Shown here: positions 1 to 9,200 of the stretch, one piece after another
Position numbering within the stretch: position 1 is the stretch's first letter
Layout of the letters: every line of letters starts with the position of its first letter
Assembly (NCBI GenBank): GCA_036897625.1
Contig: JAYMTA010000405.1
Coordinates: 1 to 29,737, forward strand
Direction: 5' to 3'
Length of the DNA stretch: 29,737 nucleotides
Origin: Pelargonium cotyledonis
Taxonomy: Eukaryota > Streptophyta > Magnoliopsida > Geraniales > Geraniaceae
Made by a program: the position numbers and the translations under genes
The notes under the pieces: model-generated
Seen by the model: the letters and a program-made list of their open reading frames with translations, nothing else
Database searches by the model: none
What the model was told of the DNA's origin: nothing

Positions 1-68
1 AAACAAAACACTCATTTTGGAACAAAAAAATTAGACAAACAAGACACTTATTTTGAGACGGATGTTGT
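1..68 (-). mobile_element. Terminal part of a Stowaway-like MITE, cut by the window edge
   Basis: Read on the minus strand from about 68, this begins CATCCGTCTCAAAATAAG and continues into TGTCTTGTTTGTC. That is nearly the same as the terminal repeat of the complete MITE at 3959-4209. Only one terminus lies in the window; the rest is off the left edge. The family assignment rests on this similarity and on the well-known CCGTC...AGTGTC type of plant Tc1/mariner MITE ends. The outer boundary is uncertain by a few bases. Confidence 0.6.
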
Positions 69-2124
69 ATTTGTTTATATTAAGAAGTGGACATGGAGTT
101 GAACTTCTTCAACTTTGGAACTAAGAGATCGAATATTTTATTTTATCACACACAAGTCAAGTATATATGAACCATCCAAGATTAGAGATTTGTAAAATAA
201 TTAGAATTTAATGTAATGTGGAAATTGATAATATAAGTAGCTAATTGGCTACTTCCCCAATTATATAACATTGGGAAAAAGAGTTTACTATATAGTCTTT
301 GAATTGTTCAAAATGTGTCATTTTTAATCTCTAAATTTTAAAATCAACTTATTCAATCCAAAATTTTGGCTCTTTCATCATATAAGTTTAAAGTATCATT
401 CATTTGGTTCTATTTTAGTCTATTCTACCTATTAAAAGAAAAAAAAAATGGTGTTAACTTATGTTGACATTGACCAATATTTATTGAAATAATAAAAAAA
501 TTATATTACTAAGCAAAAAAGACATGGCAGATAAAAAAATTACGACGGGCACCAAGACATTAATTGTGGTAGCAAACGAGATTAAAATTAGATGGACGAT
601 ATATCCGTTTTACAACTAAGTGACTCAATTGAAAGTTGTTATTCATAACAACAACAACAATGATTTACATGTCACGCTATTTCCACTTCAACAATTTTTA
701 ATTTCTCTTAATAAATTTTGTTTCATGTAAGCACAAGTTAATTTTCGTTACTCGAAAAAAGGGAATAGACTAGAGCGCGATTACTAATACTTTAGACTCA
801 ATGATATGTAGGAGAGAAAAAAATTGGACTAAAATAGTCTATTTTATAGCTCTAATGACATGCGCGTTGTGAATAATTCAAAAACTTTTTTGAGATCTTT
901 TCCCGTCTAATGTTTAGTGATTCATAATTACTTTATTGAACTACATGAACTAGTTTTTGAGGACTTTTCTCAGTACAAATGGATTCTTATATGTAACTTG
1001 ATGCATATATGTATATATTACACGTAGGTTGGTGTGCCGCATTCTCAGCTACAGAAGACAACTAAGCTCTTTCTTTCTCTTTCAAAAACTTGTTTATATC
1101 CCACCTCATCCCTTTTAATGCAAAAACATATGTAGTTATAAATAATCTACGTCATCTACATGCAATTAACATGCAGTAATAATTTCCGTTTTTCGTTTCT
1201 CAATTATATATAGATAATCTATAGCTACTAGTTCCTACACTTGTCAGAAGGGAGAGATTTAAGAAGCAAACGAAATTGTTTTGGCAAATTAAAGGTGCAG
1301 ATCTGGAATTGCATGATTCCTTTGACTTATAATAGCTTTATAGTTCACCATGTACGAGGACAATTTTGACATATACTATAAAAGTTGACTCCATGCACCG
1401 TCTAGGCAAGTCAGATCCTAAAGAGGAAACAACACAATCCTATCTACCTGCATGCAACTAGGGCCGTTGATTGCACAACTCCCCTGTTTGGAATGGATCT
1501 GACTTTCTAGTAATAATATACAAACTAGAAAAGAATCACATAGTATAAGTCAATAATACTTATAACCATTTTCATAAATTTGTGGGTGTGAAGGGTTTTT
1601 CCGAATTCATTTACTTTGAGTCTTGCCTCGGTCTCAATCAATAATTAATCATAGCTGAGATTTTGAATATTTCAAATGTGTGTTTCTTATTGTTTTATTT
1701 CTTTTAAAACAAGTCAGATAATGAAATTGTGGTTTTCGAGGATTGTCTTTAAAGTAAATAATAAAAGAAAGTAGAAGGACAAACGAAAACAGAGCAAGCA
1801 AAATAAAGAACTCAGGAACACATTGTCACCGTCGACGAGAGTTGCAAATTAAGAGCCGAGAAGGGCTACTACTGAGAAACGAGCGGCTCTGTATATGCTA
1901 CAAGTGATAAGTGATCGGGTGGCGAATTTAGAAGAGATTATTAAGATGAAATTGCGAACACAAGTGATCAAAGAGCCCAAAAATTTCATGCACCCATACA
2001 CAAAGAAAATATATCAAGCCGTTCACATAAAATGTTCTACTTTTTATCCCTACGAGAGACCATATATTTTGAGTGATAACTTGGTACAAAAACTACAAAC
2101 AATTCCTGAAAATAAAGATAGTGA
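69..2124. other. AT-rich spacer downstream of the cyclin gene; no supported gene
   Basis: I see no conserved protein or RNA gene here. Open frames are short; the longest plus-strand one, 1895-2152, overlaps the cyclin exon and resembles nothing I know. A poly(A)-rich tract lies near 440, and 1000-1020 is a short run of TATATG-like repeats. The stretch 270-640 has the loose look of an old transposon (AT-rich, similar CTTT.AATTG motifs in inverted orientation near both ends), but I could not fix termini or a target duplication. The cyclin 3' UTR must run into the right part of this segment. Confidence 0.5.
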
Positions 2125-3537
2125 TCAAGATGGATACTTTTGGAGGTACTGACCACACTCTTCAAATTCCTCTACTCTAAATTTAAGAAACTTGTGGAGT
2201 TCATTTTTGTAATATTGCTGGTCATCAAGACCAGAACCAATGTCCATCTTCTTCATCACTTGGACCGCCACAGCTGCAGCAACAACAGATGATCTATGCA
2301 CCACAAACCTCGGATCAGCGAGCACACGACACACAATGCAAATCCCAAACAATCTCACAAACTCCATTTCTCTGCACCTTTCCAAGCCAAGAACCCGTCC
2401 GGTGATGTCCTTCAAGAACGTGAATGGCGTCACCGGATTCATCCTCCAATCCAGCGCCACCAGAACCACCAGCTCCATCTTCTGCACCGAATTCGGCTCG
2501 AACGCATATCTTGATCCACCGCTCTAAACACCAACAAATATAACTGTCAGATAATAAACACTTAGTATGGCAGGTGATTGATTTTACTTTATCACTCGAG
2601 ATCTCAAATTCGAGTCTCATCGTTTGTTCGTTTGTTGATAAAAAAATAAGATAATAACCGATATTGTCGTCTTTGAAAACCGAAGAGATAGATAGATCTC
2701 AACGTACTTGTGACCATGAGGTCACAAAACTCAACTAAAAGCTCAGACCGATAACCAATTCAACTAAAAATGTTAAGCTGATACAAAATGGACCGAAGAG
2801 AGATAAATAAGATCTCATTCCTATTTTTAACTTTATGTGTGGAGCGAAGAGATAGACATGCCTCGACCAGTGACCGCTTACCAACCCAACTAAAAAGTTA
2901 AGTTTATAGAAGCGGAACAAAAAGAGATAGATAAGATCTCGTTTATGTTTTTAATTTTGTGTGTGAACCGAAGAGATAAATAAACCTCAATATTTGACCT
3001 TCAGGTCACGCGACTCAACTAAAAACTCAGGCCGGTAGTGCTTTCTACGCTTGCGAAACTTACTTGGAGATCGAGGAGGAGAGGGACGTGTAACTCCTCC
3101 ACTTTGGCCGCCAGAGAGACGCACGCAACCGCCGCGAGCTGCACCATCCATGGCTTCAAAACTGGTTCATCAACATTTAAAGTTGTGCGTAGCTGAAACC
3201 TGATTAGGAACTGGTCCAAGTAGCTAACGGACAAAAATGCGGTGAGGGCTGAGAAAGAATGGTAGGAAGTGACGCCCAGAACCCAGTCGACGGCCTGTCG
3301 CCGGGCGGTGGCGAGCGGCGTGTTTTCTTGCAAATAACCGGAGCAGAGTCTGAAAACAGAGTAGCTCTCTTCTTGCTTGCGCAACAAGAACTCAAGAACC
3401 TCATTTTGTAATTTATCATGATCAAAGAACTGTTCTTGTACTGGAGATTGGTGATGTATCTGGGTTTCGAGAGTGGCAAAATCTTCGTTGCAGTGAAGAT
3501 CAAGAAGGTCCAAGATTTTGGTGGAATGTTGGGCCAT
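2125..3537 (-). CDS. D-type cyclin, CYCD3-like (two exons)
   Basis: Regulatory subunit of a cyclin-dependent kinase that drives G1/S entry through retinoblastoma-related protein; acts in the nucleus. Exon 1 is 3537-3064 and exon 2 is 2523-2125, giving about 291 residues. I chose the Met at 3537 (MAQHSTK) because family members start this way; an in-frame Met lies 10 codons upstream. The Rb-binding LxCxE motif is LHCNE at residues 14-18. The N-terminal cyclin box includes RRQAVDWVL, FSALTAFLSVSYLD and WMVQLAAVACVSLAAKVEE, ending at the usual LLLDLQ junction, where a GTAAGT donor sits. Exon 2 gives YAFEPNSVQKMEL, LDWRMNPVTPFTFL and the cyclin C domain (ADPRFVVHRSSVVAAA). Two things are odd: exon 2 runs through sites where Arabidopsis CYCD3 genes, as I recall, carry introns, and it stops at KYPS without the usual serine- and PEST-rich tail. 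A further 3' exon cannot be excluded, but I found none. Family call firm, subgroup moderate. Confidence 0.85.
2680..3034. repeat. Degenerate tandem repeats filling the cyclin intron
   Basis: A motif of the form CGAAGAGATAGATAAGATCTC recurs in diverged form at about 2681, 2794, 2845, 2921 and 2969. A second block, AGGTCAC..ACTCAACTAAAA.CTCAG.CCG, occurs at about 2719-2751 and again at 3003-3034. CAACTAAAAA-type segments also fall between. Spacing is uneven (about 113, 51, 76 and 48 bases), so this looks like an old composite array rather than a clean minisatellite. The GTGACC..GGTCAC core recalls the promoter-box region of some tRNA-derived plant SINEs, but that link is only a guess. Confidence 0.65.
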
Positions 3538-3956
3538 TTTTGGTTTGGTCTCTCTGCATGAGAACAAAATTTAGAAGCTTTTTGTGGAGACCAATTTTTT
3601 TTTGCTATAAGTTTGTAGATGGTATGGTTTGTTGGTTGAGGGGTGAGACTGAGACTGGAAGGTGGGATTCAATGTACCAATCATAGCTTGCCAGGTGCAC
3701 AATTTTGAGTGATGAAAATCAATTAACAATTCTGTATTGGCTAATGAGATCTAAATTACTGTACCAAACATGTTGTTGTCGGCTAGTGCTTAATTTATTA
3801 TTTTAAGCTTGGTCCGTAACCACATGATATATATCATCATGTTCTTGTACAAATTCCCATCTTCAATCTATCTTTTAAATGGGTTAATGTTTATTCAATC
3901 AAATTCGTTAAGTTCTTGTTGAGTACTTAATGCGGGTTCGACTCTCCTTATGATTA
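3538..3956. promoter_or_regulatory. 5' flank of the cyclin gene
   Basis: This is the region upstream of the minus-strand cyclin start, about 420 bases up to the MITE. It holds AT-rich tracts, including T-rich runs near 3590-3605 (A-rich on the cyclin strand). I see no convincing TATA box at a set distance and no gene. Promoter function is inferred from position only. Confidence 0.35.
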
Positions 3957-3958
3957 TA

Positions 3959-4209
3959 CTCATTCCGTCTTAAAATGAGTGTCTTGTTTGTCTTGCATTT
4001 TTGTCTCAAAATGAGTGTCTTGTGTTCCTTTTATATACAATAAGTTAGTTGTGCATGAATTGTCAATAATATCCTTATTAAAAGTTAGTTAAGATCTCTC
4101 AACACATGATTATGAGGATACAATAGTAAACATACAATACTAACTAACTTCTCCTTAATTAATTTTTATCAAAATAGAAAGAAGGACACTCATTTTTAGA
4201 TGGAGAGAG
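3959..4209. mobile_element. Stowaway-like (Tc1/mariner) MITE with terminal inverted repeats
   Basis: The left end begins CTCATTCCGTCTTAAAATG and continues AGTGTCTTG. The right end, read in reverse complement, begins CTCTCTCCATCTAAAAATG and continues AGTGTCCTTC. The two termini pair over about 30 bases with few mismatches. A TA dinucleotide lies directly outside each end (3957-3958 and 4210-4211), as expected for the Stowaway target duplication. Length is 251 bases and there is no coding capacity. The partial element at 1-68 is a relative. A second internal copy of the CTCAAAATGAGTGTCTTG motif near 4003-4021 suggests an inner duplication of the left terminus. Confidence 0.82.
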
Positions 4210-4211
4210 TA

Positions 4212-5031
4212 TATAATAAAAAGTAAAATATTAAATCTTGTTAAATGACATTTTTCTTAGGTTTAAATACTTTTGTCTTTTTTGTACTCAATGCATTTTT
4301 TTGGGTTTAGCCTATAGTTAGGATTATGCATGCATTTAATTATTGTATTGGATTTTTTTTTATCCCTATAAGCCGATTGTAGCATGTTAATTTATGGCAT
4401 GTGAGCTATTGTGGACACGCACGTCACCATATCACATCATAATAGTTTTCATTTGTTGAGGTGAGATCGATAAACGATGTGCTTTATTTTTATTTTCATA
4501 ATCAACATCTAAATTTGCACAGTTTGGATTGACTAAATAAAAATAATTGCAACGTTTTGCCTTTAGTATAAATTCGTTGACTTGACATGTTCACGTGTCA
4601 ACTATTATGAGCTGAGATTTTGACGTTTCCTCAAAATTTGATCGATGTGACATAAATTAACATGTTACAACCTGAAATAAAAAAAAATAAAATTAGTTCA
4701 ATGCAAGACTTTGATGCATGCAAAACTCTAATAAAGGGCTAAATGCCACAAAAGGGTAATAAACATTTGACCTTATAAACATTAATATATAAAAATTATC
4801 TATATATGATAAAAGATAGAATCAATTTTAAGTTTGAAATAAAATTTTATTTTATCTTTATAACAAGCCAAAAATTTATGTTTGAAATGAAATTTTATTT
4901 TATCTTTATATATACCAAGCAAATTAAATGGCATGGACAGATCATAGAAATATTCATTTCATTATGTTACTGTACATCCAAACATATACTTATCTTCTCA
5001 CATATCAATCAAATTTCGATTATGCATTAAA
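4212..5031. other. AT-rich intergenic segment; no gene
   Basis: I see no coding region or RNA gene here. Short open frames near 4806-5164 come from low-complexity AT sequence and from the left part of the neighbouring retroposed element. The main structure is the short tandem duplication at 4831-4926, listed separately. Confidence 0.5.
4831..4926 (+). repeat. Tandem duplication, period 48 bp
   Basis: A unit beginning TTTGAAAT(A/G)AAATTTTATT and running through TTATCTTTATA occurs at 4833 and again at 4881. The first about 30 bases are almost identical and the remainder is diverged (ACAAGCCAAAAATT against TACCAAGCAAATT). Two copies only. Confidence 0.7.
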
Positions 5032-5047
5032 GTTCACTATTCAAGAT

Positions 5048-5860
5048 ATGCCACTTCAATATCAACTAGTAGTATACACGAAATCAAGGTTCACAAACGC
5101 GGTCTGTATGCTTCGTAGCATCTTAGGGTTTTTGTGGACTTTTGTAGCAGTAGAGCGGCAGTGATTTTGGAGTGATGAGCGACGGTTTTCACATTTAGGG
5201 TTTTGGAAATATCAAAGGCAGGAGAGTGGCGGCGGCGGTAACGTTAAGACGATCGGAGCGGTGGTGGCATTAGCATGAAGACGTCCGATCGCGGAGGTCC
5301 TGGTGCTTAGCTCGTCAGCGGAGGCTGGTGCTAGGAAGGAGAAGGCAGTTGAAGGCAGAGTCGTGTTTTGGAGCAGTTCTGGATATGGAGAGCAAACTGG
5401 AGAGGGGGAAGAATCTACCGGTGATTGTCGGGGACGAGGAAACGGATGGCAAGCATCGTCGAACGTTGGAGGAAGAGAAGAGGCCGGAGCAGGACACCGA
5501 ACATGCGGACCTCCAGGACCGAGTCTGTCCCGACGAGTGATTCGGGATTGGTGGCTCGGGGGGGGGGGGTCCCTGCTATCAAAGTTCGGGGGTTCGTTTT
5601 GTAGACTCTTGGGTGTTCGAGTTGTTTCATATATTAGCAAGCTCGGGTCTCATGTTAGGACTGGAGTGTATGCTCAATATAGGTTTTCTTTTGATGTTTT
5701 CAATTCATGTGTTTGGGTCTTGTGATCAGCGATGTAGGGGGTCGGCGTTTGTCGTATTTCTAGGTCTACATCTGGTCTTCGTGGTTACTTATCATTTTGT
5801 AACTTTGTTTGCATTATGGTAATAATATTTTATTGTTTCCCTCAAAAAAAAAAAAAAAAA
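5048..5860 (+). mobile_element. Retroposed LINE-derived element with poly(A) tail and target duplication
   Basis: The 16-base sequence GTTCACTATTCAAGAT occurs at 5032-5047 and again at 5861-5876, directly after a run of 17 A. This is the signature of insertion by target-primed reverse transcription. The insert is about 813 bases, much GC-richer than its surroundings in the middle (about 5220-5560), and ends TTTATTGTTTCCCTC before the A-tail, a form common at the 3' ends of plant L1-like LINEs. A 51-codon frame starting at 5385 (MESKLERGKNLPVIVGDEE) might be the start of a LINE ORF1, but I could not confirm this and no reverse transcriptase domain is present. The likeliest reading is a LINE with most of its coding part deleted, or a non-autonomous derivative mobilised in trans; a processed pseudogene of an unrecognised gene is the alternative. 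A run of 12 G lies at 5558-5569. Confidence 0.78.
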
Positions 5861-5876
5861 GTTCACTATTCAAGAT

Positions 5877-6270
5877 GGGAATAAATTTGTGAAGATGAAT
5901 TGATCAACATGATACTATATATAGAAAACAAATAATACTAAGAAAGTTTGAGTTGTTTTAACTCTCATAGCCAAACCCGATTTTATGAAAACAACATTTG
6001 ATTTGAATTTTTTTTTTTTTGAAGACACATTTGATTTGAAATTTATCAAAAGAAAAGAAAAAAAGAAGAAGATAATTTGATTTAAATATTTATAATTATA
6101 AAGTGATGGAGTTAGTTTATTTTGGTAGAACTAATCAGATAACAATATTGTTAGGATTATGATGAAAATTAGCAATATTTTCTCTCACATCAGGACTTTT
6201 TATTCCAATATACCTTATAAAAAACCACTAAATTCAAGACTTTTACCTATTGATCATCAACAATTACACA
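5877..6270 (+). promoter_or_regulatory. 5' flank and candidate core promoter of the subtilase gene
   Basis: AT-rich sequence upstream of the subtilase ATG at 6271. A TATAAAA box lies at 6216-6222, about 50 bases before the start codon, which leaves a 5' UTR of only about 20-25 bases if transcription starts about 30 bases downstream. A poly(T) tract flanked by a 14-base direct repeat lies at 5994-6040 (see findings). I see no other gene. Confidence 0.5.
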
Positions 6271-9200
6271 ATGTGGCTTCCAAAACTTGTACTTCTCTTC
6301 CTATCTCTAGCCCTTCTTCAACCACAAGCTTTAGCCATAAAAAAGGTTGGTTTTAATCAAAATTTTTAATTTGAGTGTTGTTTTTAGAATTTGATTACAC
6401 TAATGTTCAAAAAATAGTCTTATGTAGTGTACTTGGGAGCCCATGCACATCTTGGAGAACCTTCATTGGCTGATCTTCAGGGTGTTGCTGATTCTCACCA
6501 TGAGTTCCTTGCATCATTTTTGGGAAGGTACATGCAGTTTTGTGCATAAACTGTGACAGAAACCTGTTAGAAATTTTTTTCTGTCACATAAATTATATCA
6601 CACACATTTGTAGTCACAACCATTTGTGACAATGTAAACAATGGCATTAATATTCTGTAACAGTTCAATGCAAAATACATTTCAGTATTGAAATCCATAG
6701 ATTTGTGAGTTGTGACAGAAACTTTTGTCATAGATAGTGAGTTTTTTATTTTTTTATAGTGACTTAGTTTTAAATTGTTGGTTCAATATATATTTACAGT
6801 ACAGTGAAGGCCAAAGAAGCAATTTTTTACACCTATGAGCACCATATCAATGGTTTTGCTGCTATGCTTGAAGAAGAGCAGGCTGCTGAAATAGCAAGTA
6901 TGAGCTTGGCTATTTTAGTATTTTAGATTGTTTTTGTTCTTGTGATTGATTAGATAAAACTAATGGTGAAACTCAATGTAATTTGCAGAGAATCCGAATG
7001 TTGTGTCAGTGTTCTTGAACAAAGCAAGACAATTGCACACAACTCATTCATGGGAGTTCATGTCACTCGAGAAAGATGACTGGATTTACAGTGCTTCCAT
7101 CTGGAGGAAGGCCAGATTCGGCCAAGACACCATCATTGCCAATCTTGATTCTGGTGTTTGGCCTGAGTCTCGGAGCTTCAGCGACCGGGGCTATGGACCT
7201 GTTCCATCCAAGTGGAAAGGAAGTTGCCAGAATGATACTGCTCTCGGCGTCCGTTGCAACAAGTTAGTCACATTCTCAGATCATCAACATCAGTTTGATT
7301 GTTAGAAATATGTTATTTATCGGCCTAGAGTGGACACTTGCCCACTCTCGCCCACCCCTAGCTCTGTCATTGTGTAGCATTGATGCATGTTAATGTTGTT
7401 GTTGTTGTCATTTGAAAGCTAGAGTAGACACTTGCCTACTGTCGCACCTCTAATTCTGTTACTATGTAACATTAAACGTGTTATTTATCATGCTAGGATG
7501 GGCTCTTGCCTACTCTGGCCAATTCTTAGCTCTGCCATTGTGTAGTATTGATGCATATTAACGTTGATTTTGCTGTTGTTATTGTTGTCGTCAACAGGAA
7601 GTTAATTGGAGCGAGTTTTTATGGCAAAGGCAATCCCAACATAAGCTTGATCGATCCAATCCAATACTCAGCGAGAGATTTCGAAGGCCATGGCTCGCAC
7701 ACATTGTCCACTGCCGGTGGCAACTTCGTGCCTGGAGCCAACCTCTTCGGTGTAGCCAACGGGACAGCTAAAGGAGGGTCCCCGAAAGCTCGGGTTGCTA
7801 TGTACAAGGTCTGCTGGCCTCGCGTGAGCGCCACGGATGGAGGATGCTATGATGCTGATATCCTGAAAGCATTTGATGTAGCCATCCATGATGGAGCTGA
7901 TGTGATCTCCTTGTCCCTTGGAGGAGATCCTGATGAGTACTTCAATGATGCCATCTCAATTGGCTCATTCCATGCTATCAAGAAAGGTATTGTTGTGGTG
8001 TGCTCTGCTGGGAACTCTGGTCCTAGTCTTGCAACTGTCACAAATGTTTCTCCTTGGGTCATCACTGTTGGAGCTAGCACCATTGACAGAGACTTCCCGG
8101 CCTACGTTGAGCTCCGCGATGGCCAGAGATTTAAGGTTGTATACATTAAGTTTTCTGTCATCAAAACACCAGAAACAATGATGTTTTTCTTAACATTTTT
8201 CTGTCTTGTACTATGTTCAGGGTTTAAGTATCTCCAAAGCCTTGCCAGCAGCAAGATTATACCCGCTTGTGAACGGGACTCGGGCTAAATATTGCAATGC
8301 AAGCGATACTGATGCGTGAGGATGAGCCTTTTTCTGAATGTGTATTGGCTGAGTCTCAGTCGTTAACTCTATGTATGGTTTTTAACTGGTGTCGTGTTTT
8401 GCAGGTTGCTTTGCAAGGAAGGGTCTCTGGATCCTATGAAGGCGAAGGACAAGATTGTGGTGTGTCTGAGAGGAGAAAACGACCGGGTTCAGAAGAGTCA
8501 CGCGGCGTTTCTTGCTGGTGCTGCTGGGATGATTCTCTGCAATGCCATTGAAAATGGAAATGACATTGTTGCTGATATCCACATGCTTCCAGCAGTGCAC
8601 ATTAACTACAAAGATGGTGTAAAAGTCATGAAATACATCAATTCTTCTGAGTATAGCCCACTTTTTTTCTTCTTTTTTCACATGCAAAATTTAATGATCA
8701 ATCCCACTTTTTTTCTTCTTTTTTCACATGCAAAATTTAATGATCAATCTTCTAAGAATGTCCAAATTGAATCTATGACAGTGACCCTTTGGGTTTCATT
8801 ACAGCCCCATCAGCTGAATTCGGGGTCAAGTCTGCTCCGAAAATGGCTAGTTTCTCCTCCAACGGTCCAAATACTGTCACAACTGAGATCCTCAAGGTAT
8901 TGAACATTTGAACATACCAATATCAGTTGCATTTGCGTGCTTTTGAGGTCATTAACCATCTATTTATGTCCAGCCTGATGTAACTGCACCTGGAGTGGAC
9001 ATCTTAGCAGCCTACACCGAAGCAAAACCCGCGTCAGATCATAGTTTTGATAAAAGAAAAACTCCCTACGCCCTCATGTCGGGTACCTCAATGTCATGCC
9101 CTCACGTTTCGGGGATTGCATCCCTTCTCAAGACCCTACACCCCGAATGGAGCCCGTCTGCAATCAAATCCGCCATCATGACAACAGGTAAACAAGACTG

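Noticed and set aside
270-640. Possible inverted-repeat transposon with CTTT.AATTG ends
   Set aside because: The similarity between the ends is short and broken, and no target duplication was found, so I did not call an element.
1895-2152. Plus-strand 85-codon open frame with a coiled-coil-like start (SDRVANLEEIIKMKLRTQV)
   Set aside because: It matches no family I know, has a stop shortly upstream and overlaps the minus-strand cyclin exon. It may be part of an old gene, but nothing supports a CDS call.
2240-2620. Open frames on both strands over cyclin exon 2
   Set aside because: They are shadows of the cyclin reading frame, which alone carries the conserved residues.
4260-4770. Possible MITE bounded by GGTTTAAATACTTTTGTC and GGGCTAAATGCCACAAAA
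   Set aside because: The two words are not in inverted-repeat order and no terminal match extends beyond a few bases.
5212-5822. Overlapping frames of 60-142 codons on both strands
   Set aside because: They lie inside the retroposed GC-rich element. Their Pro/Arg/Ser-rich composition comes from base content and no domain is visible.
8394-8903. A continuous 169-codon frame reading through subtilase intron 7
   Set aside because: The part after 8650 is low-complexity (SPLFFFFF...) and ends in the wrong frame for the conserved [13 protein letters not shown] segment. Splicing 8650 to 8782 restores the family sequence exactly.
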